The translations under genes and the position numbers were made by a program. Below, in pieces: positions 22,310 through 34,639 of a stretch of DNA of 64,000 nt; position 1 is the stretch's first letter, and the number at the start of each line of letters is the position of its first letter. The DNA lies in NCBI GenBank assembly GCA_949361645.1, contig OX442422.1, forward strand, positions 9,250,426 to 9,314,425, in the 5' to 3' direction. The notes beneath the pieces were generated by a model, which was not told where the DNA came from, searched no databases, and saw nothing but the letters and a program-made list of their open reading frames with translations. This DNA is from Spongilla lacustris. Its lineage: Eukaryota > Porifera > Demospongiae > Spongillida > Spongillidae.

Positions 22310-24120
22310 CGAGCTCGGGGGGGCAGAACAATTCTTCACTTACGTGTACACATGTCAGCCTCAGTGCATGGCTGCTGCCTATGACCATAGATATTATACG
22401 GAAGGGATTGGAAACGGATCACGTGCTGCTATACATTGCATTATCCTAGCTTCGGGCCGTCAGTGTAGTATTAATCAACACCTTCTTAGTGACCACGTTA
22501 CTGGAACTTTTTCGAAGAGCAAGGATATTTGTCTAGTTTTAGGCTTTCTTTGGTGTTATGTGACTTGCTTGAGAGGTATGGATATTAAGAAATTCGTGTT
22601 TCTGACTGTAAATGTATTCAGACGCGAGTTTTTCATTAAACCGACGTTCCGTGTGTTAGCGATACCTTTGTGGGCGTACAGGTAACGATAGCTTAGTCGC
22701 ATTGGCTATGTTTGTGCATTATCGAGGAGATCTTACTAAGACAAATCGACCTCTGTATGTTTTGTCTCTAATGCACTTAGTACACTAATAAAAAAAGTCG
22801 CCGATAACCATTTGGACATGTGTGTGGTTGTGGGCGTACAGCGCGTGCTGAGGCCTATTTTCCCATTATTTTATTCCTTTTTCTGGTTGTGTACTGATCA
22901 TATAAACGAACTGGTGTGTGGGCAACTTACTTCCAAACTAAGTACTCATTTTTTTTCTCGTTGGAACTCAGGTGTGAATGGGAGGTCACCGTCGATTCAC
23001 GATTGTGACTCTCAAGTACGAAGAATTACGAATGGAAAACTTGATATACAGCGCCCAATAGGATAGTTTTTTGGTCTAGATATAGGAAAGTGCATGTGTT
23101 CGACTCTTTGTTTAAGTATAAAGATGGTAGTTACCAACAACAGTTACAGCCATTGATTCCGCCATTTTATTTCCTACTACACTGATGGAACCTGTTGATT
23201 GGTGTTAAAACGTCCCGTTTCCAATCCCTTCCGTATAATATCTATGCTATGACGCATATGCATGCCGCGTCTTAATCGTTCCCGGGAAAGGTCATCGTAG
23301 AGCTATGCATCAAATATCCATGGTGGAATCATTTTAAATGGGTTCTAGGAATTGAGTAACATATACCAAGTATTCACAAAAATAAGTCGCGATTTACTTA
23401 TAAGCACCATGACTATACACTATAGGAACCTATACGTTAATATATGTTCTATATGTGGAAACGATTAGCAAAACATCCGATCCCATGCACTATTGCCAAT
23501 GTGCTATAGAATCAATTGAACTTAGCGAGCGTATGTGGATAGAGCCATCGAATACAAAAAAGTGAACCGACGCTTAGAAAGCTCAGCCGGACAATAGAGA
23601 TAACGCTCACTCGTTCCCACACTCGAACCTTTAAAAATGTTTCTCCACGATCCCTCGCTCGGATAAGAGGTTTATTGCATTGTATACGTATCTTTCTCAC
23701 GATTAAAGCATAATGTTAGCGGTTATTCAGAAGCACTTAAAATGGGGAGTTACGCTTGACACTGATTTAGTAAGAGTCCACAACATTTTGGGAGCCATAA
23801 AAGAGGTGGGAATCCTCCTACATTGTAGCTTGTGAATAATAAAACTTCATGATTGGTGAATGGTGTACATGTATATGACTCATTTTTGTGAATACTTACT
23901 CAATTCATAGAACCCATTTTTAAAATTAAAATGATTCCGCCATGCATGAATATTTGATGCATAGCCGGCGGCTCTACGATGAGTTGATGTACCTTTCCCG
24001 GAAACTAAGACGCGGCATGCATATGCGTCATAGGCAGCAGCCATGCACTGAGGGTGACATGGGTACATGTAAGTGAAGAATTGCTCTGCCCCCCTCCCCA
24101 AGCTCGGGGGGTTTATAAAT
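22310..24120. mobile_element. Interspersed repeat copies (transposon 5' region), interrupted
   Basis: 22310-22385 plus 23254-23810 form one copy of the repeat that precedes the ORF at 4643: GCTGCCTATGAC, a TCGTAGAGCTATGCAT block, then the ATTAGCAAAACATCC and ATAAGAGGTTTATTG blocks. It is split by the 861-bp element at 22386-23246. 23880-24120 is another copy of the outer part in inverted orientation. Similar arrangements are at 37580-38040, 43740-44110 and 46185-46580. Confidence 0.6.
22386..23246. mobile_element. 861-bp DNA transposon with 32-bp inverted repeats and 7-bp TSD
   Basis: Both ends carry the same 32-bp inverted repeat beginning CATAGATATTATACGG and running through GATTGGAAACGG. 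CTATGAC flanks both ends (22379-22385 and 23247-23253). Joining the flanks restores the interspersed repeat seen intact near 24000. The interior has only short unrecognised frames (for example 22812-23066), so it is non-autonomous. A 28-bp relative with its own 7-bp TSD is at 46397-46424. Confidence 0.85.
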
Positions 24121-24211
24121 AGGCGTCATTCGTGGCCGCCATTGTTACTAGATTCAAAGCGCCAAGAAAGCTGCATGCAATTGCAACATAAGACATGTGC
24201 GCCTTAGTATA

Positions 24212-26723
24212 CCGGGTGTCCACGAAAGAACGCAATGCTTTTGAACGGGAATAACTTTTGATAGGAGTATGAAAAAATCTAATATGTAGAAACTAACAAC
24301 TTGAGGTTAGGCAAATGTGTTTACATCTTTTTATTTACAAGTTATTAACGATGCTTAATTAACTTTAATAAACACAACAAATTAACAACTTTAAAAGTGA
24401 AACCATGTTCAGACACACGTTTCGAAGCCAAAAGCAAAATGATCATATTTTTATCACCTTTTAAACTGAAAGTAAGAGGCAACAACTATTTCACCACGGT
24501 TACGCATGCGCACTTGTTACACTTCATTACATACGCAGGTCCCGTTCCGAGACTAGTGACGCAACCATTAAAGCACCATATTAGCTCCACCCCCTTCAAC
24601 TTGCACATTATCACGTGCCACTGAGCCCCACCCCCTCGAATTGCTTAATTTTTAATTGTTTTTTTTAAATTTAGTCTTATAAAGATCTAAGCTATCCTTG
24701 TGAAATCATAGATACTACCGTACCTGCGGCTGCCGTATTACTACCTCTTCGTAAAAGAAAACATACACCCGCCGTAGGTCATTCATACGGGCGGTGCGCA
24801 CCAATTAGCGTTCTTGCTACGTGTTGTGGACGAGATCGAGATTGTCATTCGCCTTACGTTATACAAAACCACACTGGAGAATGTCTTCGATGCAAATGGT
24901 TGGTGAGTTAAAGGCACGAACGACTGGGTGCCTATTGGCATACAATGTACGCACGGCCTACGGGTACACGCACACATTGGTGCAGTCCATGCATCAAGCA
25001 AACTATACATCCTTTCAGCTAGCTCTAACTGGTATATGCCCGTAACACTAGAGAAGCCGCGTGTATACTGCCTACAGCACCTACTAATATTGAAGCCTAA
25101 GGATTCTTCGTGTGCTGTTTAGTTACCGATGTGTACGTGTGTGAAAAAAAGTGCCGAACTGTTTGAGCATTCTTTTCAACAGTATTCAATGTCATAGGAA
25201 CTGTAGATATGGCTCTCAACTGGTATGTATGTGTATTTATGAGTCATGGTGACTTCTGTTCAAATCTGTGATGTGTGCTAAGTCAAATCAGTTTTAAAAC
25301 CAACGTTGTTCATTAAGAGAGTGAGCAGTTTCACCTACATCAGGACTACTCTTTAGCACTTACAACTGGGCATGACTTGTAAACTAATTCTCAAATCTAA
25401 ATGTAATGTTGAGATGATCTTCAAGTGTCAGTGAATTCTGACTTGGTTGTTTCATGCAAATTTATACCGTTTGTAAAAAAAATATGTGGTGTTGTAGGTG
25501 GGTGGTTGAGTAGCTTTGATAAACATTCACATACTTCCTGTTAGAGCTTAGTATTTTAATACAATTTATTTGCGTGTTTCAAAAGTATTATTCTCATGCA
25601 ATGGAAGCAATCTGCTTATATGCCTGTTTGTCACTAAAGAGCATGTCATTTTGTCATGGAAGGATGAGCCAATAACTTCACTCACAAAATATAGCTGTTA
25701 AAAACCCATGTTTGGTACTTTTGTTACTCTCTACTGTGTGGTTGTCCAATCCAAAATACTCACCCAGTAAGGTTACCCTACCCATCACCTAAATACTGAT
25801 GCAACACTGGAAAATACCTCAGTAACCTGATTAAACCTTCAGGCTACCAAATATGTTTTACCCATCACATTCTCGCAGCAACAGGGCAATACATTTTTAA
25901 TTCACACCAGCTAGTAACCTCTCTTCCAGCAGTTGTTTGAACAAATACAATATTTATCCTCCAGTGATACTCGAGGCTTTTGAACCAACATACACATCAC
26001 ATACTAACAACCTACATACGTAATACTTTGCCATGGTTTGAATGTAATTGATCATAATCCCACTTAAATGTACACTCTTACCAGTGCCTTAAAAGAACAA
26101 ACCCACTTCATACATGCATGCATGCAGCTATGCAAATTTACATGCCATATCAAAACACCTACCATATTGTCACACCCCACCCAGATATCAAATAATTTCT
26201 GAATAACCATAACATTACATCCTAACACACACACTCAAACACAAAAACACAAACAACACACACCCATGCACCCACACATCACACAAATGCGTACACATAC
26301 ACATACACACATACACACAAACAAAAATACACACAATCACACACACACAACCACACACACAAACAAACAAACAATGGATACTCCAAAAACTCAAGGCTTT
26401 CGAACCAACACACACATCACATATCAACAACCTAAATGTAATACTTTGTCATAATTTGAATGTAATTGTTTATAATCCCATTCCTGACTTTAATGTACAC
26501 TCTTATTAGTGTCTGATGCAGTGTCTTAAAAAACCCACTTGATATGCATGCAGCTACGCAAATTCACATGCCATATTAATCATCTCAAAACACCTACCAC
26601 ATTGTCACACCCCATGCAATAAAATATTCTGAATAACCTTGAAATGTTACATCCTTACACACACATACACACACAAACACATACACACACACACACATAC
26701 ACACACACACACATACACACACA

Positions 26724-26760
<37 letters not shown>
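24212..26760. repeat. Left terminal inverted repeat
   Basis: The outer 1.7 kb is unique-looking and mirrored at 32830-34637. It contains frames whose translations match exactly between arms (for example 24783-25010 and 33807-34034), which are not considered genes. The inner 0.8 kb has about two satellite units (25965-26225, 26372-26660), each ended by CA-rich microsatellite. Confidence 0.8.
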
Positions 26761-29400
26761 GCTGTGGCTCCAGTTACCATCATGTTACAGAGGGTGCTTG
26801 CCAGAGGGTTAAATGCTCTACATTTGTGTATGTATAGTGGATTTAGTACAAGGGCTTCATTGCTAATAAACAGTCCATGGCATACTTTCTAACCACAAGC
26901 TGGCCCTTGCAATGCATTTCTTCTATGTTATTGTGTTAGGAAACTGACTTCCTTATCACAAACCACGCTTCTGCCATGGAAAATATTTTTTCTGTTTGAC
27001 ATCGCATAACAATAGGATTAAATTATATTTCTTTATTACATGCAAGTATGATGTGACAGTGCACTACATGAGTGTACTACAGATTTACATATTATAAACA
27101 ACATACAATGTCTATAGCATAATGCATGGTCCCTTGTGAGAGATGTTGTTTAAAGTGCAAAGTGTGCTCATTACAAAAGTTTTGTAGGAGCACGATTTGG
27201 CTGTTTTATAAAAGCATTATTTTGACTAAGGCTTAAGATTGGGACTGTGTTACATTTTCCGCTGTGGGGATGCAAAATAGTGTTTGTGGTATTTGTTAAA
27301 GCCTAGCTGGAGTATTTGTTCAGATGAGTGGATTGCCAGATATGATGTTCCTAGTTAAGACTCTGACTGATACGCATTCGTTGTGATTTTTCAATGACTG
27401 TTGGGGGATAAAAACTTAGTGGCATTGCACTGAACATCTACACATTTTTGACGAACATGAAGGACCCTGAATTTTTTTAAAAATGCATGTAACATTTACT
27501 TACAAAGATTGGGAAATTACATGTTGCCCTGTTAATGAGGAAATTTTTTTTTAAAAAGAACGCATTGCTGGAAAGTTACTTGCTGAATAACTAATGGTAT
27601 GTACACATGACACTGTAATGAGTGCAGGACGTCCCAAAACATAGCTTTATTTTACACTATGATTGTGGTGTTGCCCTGTTGTTGTCGGTTATTATTAACA
27701 TACAACTATAATTACAGTACTTGTCCCTCCCTGATCATGAAAGTGTGTGGATTTCAGACTTTTACTTGTGTTTTGCATTCCCTAATTGTTTGTGCACAGC
27801 TGTCTATAGCTACAGTGATAAATTGGAATGATATTGGCGTTGTAAACCTTTAAGATATTAAGTTTGGTGTTAGATATTGTCCTGTTGTATGTCAGTGCCA
27901 TGGGTGATTGGATTACTATGGAAAGCATAACTAGAGATTTAGTGTAGCTTTGTGGTTTGTGAAATTGCGAAGGACAGTTGTTTATTTGGGAGTCTGTTGG
28001 TGTAATGGTATTGTGCGTCAGTGCTAATTCTTGGTAAAACTATTGAGGTTTTGCAAGGTGTGGTTATAACACACATTATGCTGCTTGGCACATGAATTTT
28101 TGTACAGGCAAATTGTATGCCATTTTAATACTTGCACATGATGGGAAATTTACTGTACATTAGTTGTTATGGAAAACCAAAATTGTCTTGCTTGTGGGTT
28201 ACAAACCCCACTACACCAGACACCTGTAAGAATAAGCATGTGAGTCCACATTGGAATATGTAAATTTTCTGGACTGCCGTCATTTGGCTTGAGAATGTGG
28301 TAGGGGTTACATTTGTTGGGTTTTGAAAAGTATGTTAGTTCTTTTGAAAAGCCTTATGTAGATTTTTAGAAGGCACTTCATCTGACACCTTTAAAAGTAT
28401 GTATGTGAGTCAAAAGTTGAAGGTTTGAAATGGAATTTAACATGGGTATAGTCTGGATTGCCAGCCCTATCGTTATGTGAATTATTCAGAATGCCGTTTT
28501 AGTCGAATAAGGCCTTTACTTTTGTTTTCTGAATCTATCATGTTAGTATAATTATTGTAGAGAGTTAACCTAAATCAGAGTACAATGAGGATAAGATTGA
28601 AATTGACTTAAGTCTGAGAGGTCTATACTGTGAGGATATCATGGGAGTTTGTGTGCCTGACTACTTTTGAAACAGCTGAAAATGACATACAAATGTGTCT
28701 ACCGGTATGAAATAAAATATGCATCTGACATGCATTAGCATATGAATTGCTTTACGCACTCCTCCAGACCCCCGAGGCTGTACATGCGTGTTCAGGATCT
28801 CTCTGAAAGTGTGTAGAAATAGGATTCCTGTTGGTTTTTTTTTGGCACTTCCTTTGTGATGAGATTGCTGTGGGATATAGATTTCGCTACATGGTTAGCA
28901 TTTGTATACAAATGACTGGAATGTATGTATTAGTCTTTTTGAAATCTATAGTGGGTAAAATAGGCAGTACATCTTGCACAGGAGGATTATAAAATTGACT
29001 ACAGCTGCATAAAACTGAAGGTTACACCTTTCTTGTGTGAGATGTGATTGGTGATAACTTATAAAGCAATGCCATTTGATCAAACACCTCAAAGAGCACA
29101 CAGTGTACATGTAGGTCCTGGCAGGAAAGTCATTTGATACTACCTACATATGAAGATCGGGGCTAAGGAGGTATTGCCTTACTGCTGGGAAGAAGGGTTT
29201 TGTATGGGTTGTTTGAGAAGCCAGCTGAATTATTATAATTAGCATTCACTAAGGGTGACTAGACATTCTGTCTGAATCATAATTAAGGCATTGTTGTACT
29301 GTTTATGAGTATGTATTGAGTCAAATAATCGATGAGCATATTTGTCCTTGGAGAAGAGTGCATGTAGAAGGAAGGGTTGGTATGTAGGCTGCGATTAAGG
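26761..29400. other. Non-coding core of the large transposon
   Basis: No convincing ORF or splice-supported exon. Weakly similar blocks recur (for example GACACCTGTAAGAATAAGCA near 28220 and GACACCTTTAAAAGTATG near 28385), suggesting old internal duplication. Confidence 0.4.
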
Positions 29401-29431
29401 ATCACTTTTAGAATGGATTTTTGTCTCCTAA

Positions 29432-29543
29432 CCAATGAAAATGCATGGATAGAAGTAGTTAACCAATAGGAAAGCAGGGATAGTTGTCCAATGCAAGTGC
29501 AGGGATTGTTATCCAATCAAAATGTACCTAAAAAGTATAAATA
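29432..29543 (+). promoter_or_regulatory. Transposase promoter: four CCAAT motifs in a ~25-bp tandem repeat plus TATA
   Basis: CCAAT occurs at 29432, 29463, 29488 and 29513, each followed by a diverged AATGCAGGGAT-like spacer, so the array is a tandem repeat of 25-31 bp. TATAAATA lies at 29536-29543, 42 bases before the transposase ATG at 29585. CCAAT plus TATA at this spacing is typical of an RNA polymerase II promoter. Confidence 0.55.
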
Positions 29544-29584
29544 CTGAAAGATTAAGGGGGTATACATTTCCACTATGCTTGAAA

Positions 29585-30667
29585 ATGCCACGAGTACCAA
29601 GACTGTCAATTGAACAAAGAGTTGCCATTGTGAGGCTGTACTTTTCTAGTGGAAAGAATGCCTATCTTACTGTAAGCTTGTTCCGGAGGGAGTACCCTAA
29701 TTACAGGACACTATGCAGTAGCACAGTTCTGAGGGTGGTGTCCAAATTTGTGGAGCATGGCACAGTGCAGGATAGGCTGAAAACAAACTGTGGAAGAAAG
29801 TAAACTGTTCAGGTGCCAAGGAATGTTGGCATAATTGCTCAGAAAATGCAGCAGACCCCAACTATGAGCATAAGAAGACTCCATCTAGGGACAGGATTGA
29901 GACGATCAAGTGTACAGAAGATGCTTAGGAAGACCCTGAAGATGAAGGCATATAGGCGGCCTCTAGTAGTACAGGCTCTATTGCCAGGTGACATTGACAA
30001 GAGAGTCAAGTGGGCAGAAGATTACCTTGAAGCAGCTGAGAGGGACTTCACCTACCCTGACTACATCCTGTGGACGGATGAAGCAATCTTCCACTTGGAT
30101 GGACATGTTAACAGGCATAATGCTGTCATATGGTCAGTCCAAAACCCACATGCTTTTATGGAATGCAGCAATCAGAAGAAGGCTGGTGTGATGGTCTGGG
30201 CTGGGCTGATCAAAGACCATATCATTGGCCCCTTCTTCATCAATGGAAGTGTCACAGGGCAAGTGTACCTTCAGCTACTACAGCAGAGGGTGTGGCCAGC
30301 CCTGCACGCTATCATGGGGGACGAGGAAGAATTTGTTGTTTTCCAGCATGATGGAGCCTCAACTCATTATGAAACCCGTGTTAGAGCCTGGTTGGATGGA
30401 AAGCTGGAGGACAGATGGATGGACAGAGGGGGACCCATACCATGGCCAGCACAAAGTCCTGATCTATCTCCATTGGACTTCTGGCTATGGGGCTACCTGA
30501 AAAACAAAGTGTACGCAAATGCAGTGACAACATTGGACGAGCTAAGACAGGCTATAATTGATGAGATGCAGGCCATTCCAGCCACTATGGACCACAGTGC
30601 GACACTGGGGGTAGTGAGAAAGGCAGGATTACTGCTCTCAATTGATGGGCTGCAGTTAGGATCATGA
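29585..30667 (+). pseudogene. Tc1/mariner-superfamily transposase (DD41D), one in-frame stop
   Basis: The frame runs from ATG 29585 to TGA 30665-30667, interrupted only by TAA at 29801-29803. Residues 1-72 form an N-terminal helix-turn-helix region (LSIEQRVAIVRLY). After the stop come a second DNA-binding part and a DDE catalytic domain with LWTDEAIFHLDG, VVFQHDGASTHY and SPDLSPLDFWLWG. The spacing between the second and third Asp is 41 residues, counted by eye. It resembles transposases common in arthropods. Cut-and-paste function is expected for the family, but the stop makes this copy inactive unless it is read through. Lies centrally in the 10.4-kb element. Confidence 0.85.
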
Positions 30668-30869
30668 CATAATTGACATTACTAACCTCGATAACATTGT
30701 ACATGTACCTGTTTCGTCTCATAATGTTATTATACTTCTCAGTGTGGTTGAATGCACACAGTAAGGCTGTATCGTACTGCTAGAAAAATTCTGATAAACA
30801 GCTTGATTATTATGTTAAGTGAAATTGAAATACAGTGGATGGCTAGGAAATACAGCGACTTTGAATTTG

Positions 30870-30898
30870 TGTGAGTTTGTGTGTGTTTTTGTGTGTGG

Positions 30899-30938
<40 letters not shown>

Positions 30939-31303
30939 TGTGTGTGTTTGTGTGTGTATGTGTGTGTGTTTGTATGTGTGTTTGTATGTGTGTGTTTGTG
31001 TGTGTGTTTGTGTGTGTATGTGTGTGTAAGGATGTAATGTTTTAAGGTTATTCAGAATAATTTTTATTTATTTCTGCATGGGGTGTGACAATGTGGTAGA
31101 GATGATAAGCTATCGCGTAGCTGCATGCATGCATGCATGTAACAAGTGAGTTTGTTCTTTTAAGACACTGCATCAGACACTAGTAAGAGTGTACATTAAA
31201 GTCAGGAATGGGATTATAATCAATTACATTCAAACTATGGCAAAGTATTACATTTAGGTTGTTGGTATGTGATGTGTGTTGAGTTTTTGGAGTATCCATT
31301 GTT

Positions 31304-31336
<33 letters not shown>

Positions 31337-34300
31337 GTTTGTATGTGTGTGTATGTGTGTGTAAGGATGTAATGTTTTAAGGTTATTCAGAATAATTTTT
31401 ATTTATTTCTGCACGGGGTGTGACAATGTCATTAGCTATAGCGTAGCTGCATGCATGCATGCATGCATGTATCAAGTGGTTTGTTCTTTTAAGACACTGC
31501 ATCAGACACTAGTAAGTGTGTACGTTAAAGTCAGGAATGGGGTTAAATCAATTACATGTGTGTTGGTTCGAAAGCCTTGAGTTTTTGGAGTATCCATTGT
31601 TTGTGTGTGTGTGTGTTTGTGTGTTTGTGTGTGTGTTTGTGTGTGTGTTTTTTGTGTATGTGTTTGTATGTGTGTGTATGTGTGTGTAAGGATGTAATGT
31701 TTTAAGGTTATTCAGAATAATTTTTATTCATTTCTGCATGGGTGTGACAATGTGGTAGAGATGTTAGGCTATCGCGTAGCTGCATGCATGCATGTATCAA
31801 GTGGTTTGTTCTTAAGACACTGCATCAGACACTAGTAAGAGTGTACATTAAAGTCAGGAATGGGATTATAATCAATTACATTCAAGCTATGGCAAAGTAT
31901 TACATTTAGGTTGTTGGTATGTGTTCGAAAGCCTTGAGTTTTTGCAGTATCCATTGTTTGTGTGTGTGTGTTTGTGTGTTTGTGTGTGTTTGTGTGTTTG
32001 TGTGTGTGTTTGTGTGTGTGTTTGTAGTGTTTGTGTTTGTATTTGTGTATGCGTGTGTGTGTGTGTGTTTAATTTGATGTGTGGGTGCATGTGTGTTTGT
32101 GTGTTATGTGGATGTGTGTATTTTTTATGTGTTTGTGTTTTTGTGTTTGTGCGTGTGCATGTGTGTATAAGGATGTAATATTATGGTTATTCAATAATAA
32201 TTAAGATCTCTGGGTGGGGTGTGACAATATGGTACATGTTTTGAGATGATTAATATGGCATGTGAATATGCGTAGCTGCATGCATGCACACATGCATCTA
32301 TCAAGTGGGTTCGTTTAAGTCAGTAATGCGATTATAACAGACTATTGCAAAGTATTACATTTAGGTTGTTGGTATGTGATGTGTGTGTTGGTTCGAAAGC
32401 CTTGAGTTTTTGGAATATCCATTCTTTGTGTGTGTGTATGAGTGTGTGTGTTTATGTGTGTATGTCTATGTGTGTGCATTTGTGTGTATTGTGTGTGATG
32501 TGAGGGTGCTTGTGTGTTTTTGTATGTTGTGTATTTGTGTGTGTTTTAGTTTGCATGTGTGTGTTTGTGTGCGTGTGTGTATGTGTGTTAGGATGTAATG
32601 TTATGGTTATTCAGAAATTATTTGATAACAGGGTGGGGTGTGACAATATGGTAGGTGTTTTGAGAAATATGGCATGTAAATTTGCGTAGCTGCATGCATG
32701 CATGTATGAAGTGGGTTTGTTCTTTTAAGGCACTAGTAAGAGTGTCAGAAATGGGATTAGGATCAATGACATATTTACGTTGTTGGTATGTGATATGTGT
32801 GTGTTGGTTCAAAAGCCTTGAGTATCCCTGGAGGATAAATATTGTATTTGTTCAAACAACTGCTGGAAGAGAGGTAACTAGCTGGTGTGAAATTAAAAAG
32901 TATTGCCCTGTTGCTGCGAGAATGTGATGGGTAAAACATATTTGGAAGCCTGAAGATTTAATCAGGTTACTAGGTATTTTCCAGTGTTGCATCAGTATTT
33001 AGGTGATGGGTAGGGTAACCTCACTGGGTGAGTATTTTGGATTGGACAATCACACAGTAGAAAGTAACAAAAGTACCAAACATGGGTTTTTAACAGCTAT
33101 ATTTTGTGAGTGAAGTTATTGGCTCATCCTTCCATGACAAAGTGACATGCTTTTTAGTGACAAACAGGCATCTAAGCAGATTGCTTTCATTGCATGAGAA
33201 TAATACTTTTGAAACACGCAAATGAATTGTATTAAAATACTAAGCTCTAACAGGAAGTATGTGAATGTTTATCAAAGCTACTCAACAGTACACCCACTTA
33301 CAACACCAAATATTTTTTTTACAAACAGTATAAATTTGCATGAAACAACCAAGTCAGAATTCACTGACACTTGAAGATCATCTCAACATTACATTTAGAT
33401 CTGAGAATTAGGTGGTATTGTTTTACAAGTCATGCCCAGTTGTAAGCGCTAAAGAGTAATCCTGATGTCAGTGAAACTGCTCACTCTCTTTCTTAATGAA
33501 CAACGTTGGTTTTAAAACTGATTAGACTTGGTCTTAGCACACATCACAGATTTGAACAGAAGTCACCATGACTCACAAATACACATACACACCAGTTGAG
33601 AGCCATATCTACAGCTCCTATGACATTGAATACTGTTGAAAAGAATGCTCAAACAGTTCGGCACTTTTTTTCACACACACACATCGGTAACTAAACAGCA
33701 CACTAAAAATTAAGCCTTAGGCTTCAATATTAGTAGGTGCTGTAGGCAGTATACACGCGGCTTCTCTAGTGTTACGGGCATATACCAGTTAGAGCTAGCT
33801 GAAAGGATGTATAGTTTGCTTGATGCATGGACTGCACCAATGTGTGCGTGTACCCGTAGGCCGTGCGTACATTGTATGCCAATAGGCACCCAGTCGTTCG
33901 TGCCTTTAACTCACCAACCATTTGCATCGAAGACATTCTCCAGTGTGGTTTTGTATAACGTAAGGCGAATGACAATCTCGATCTCGTCCACAACACGTAG
34001 CAAGAACGCTAATTGGTGCGCACCGCCCGTATGAATGACCTACGGCGGGTGTATGTTTTCTTTTACGAAGAGATAGTAATACGGCTACATGTAGTTCATT
34101 TCTAAAAGCAAGAGATAAGCAGCCGCAGGTACGGTAGTATCTATGATTTCACAAGGATAGCTTAGATCTTTATAAGGCTAAATTTAAAAAACAATTAAAA
34201 ATTAAGCAATTCGAGGGGGTGGGGCTCAGTGGCACGTGATAATTGCAAGTTGAAGGGGTGGAGCTAATATGGTGCTTTAATGGTTGCGTCACTAGTCTCG

Positions 34301-34637
34301 GAATGGGACGAGCGTATGCAATGAAGTGTAACAAGTGCGCATGCGTAACCGTGGTGAAATAGTTGTTGTCTCTTACTTTCAGTTTTAAAGGTGATAAAAA
34401 TATGATCATTTTGATTTTGGCTTCGAAACGTGTGTCTAAACATGGTTTCACTTTTAAAGTTGTTAATTTGTTGTGTTTATTAAAGTTAATTAAGCATCGT
34501 TAATAACTTGTAAATAAAAAGATGTAAACACATTTGCCTAACCTCAAGTTGTTAGTTTCTAAATATTAGATTTTTTTCATACTCCTATCAAAAGTTATTC
34601 CCGTTCAAAAGCATTGCGTTCTTTCGTGGACACCCGG
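30870..34637. repeat. Right terminal inverted repeat with extra satellite units
   Basis: About five units of 240-300 bases (starting near 31028, 31362, 31688, 32168 and 32588) share AAGGATGTAATGTT, the GGGGTGTGACAATGTGG block, GCTGCATGCATGCATG and a GAGTTTTTGGAGTATCC block, separated by TG-rich stretches of 60-150 bases. The outer part mirrors the left arm to the TA-flanked tip. Confidence 0.8.
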
Positions 34638-34639
34638 TA

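Larger units (their letters stand above)
24212..34637. mobile_element. 10.4-kb DNA transposon with kilobase-long terminal inverted repeats
   Basis: The ends are CCGGGTGTCCACGAAAGAAC and its exact inverse, with TA outside both (24210-24211 and 34638-34639). The inverted arms run to about 26760 on the left (2.5 kb) and from about 30870 on the right (3.8 kb), and are nearly identical over the outer 1.7 kb. The unique centre holds a Tc1/mariner-superfamily transposase (29585-30667) with one internal stop. The arm length difference comes from extra satellite units in the right arm. TA target and transposase type agree. Confidence 0.85.

Noticed and set aside
22275..22685. 136-codon frame
   Set aside because: Spans the junction between an interspersed repeat and the 861-bp transposon, so it is a chance fusion.
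24783..25010. 75-codon frame translated identically in both arms of the large transposon
   Set aside because: It is conserved only because the inverted arms are nearly identical DNA. No start context, motif or splice support.
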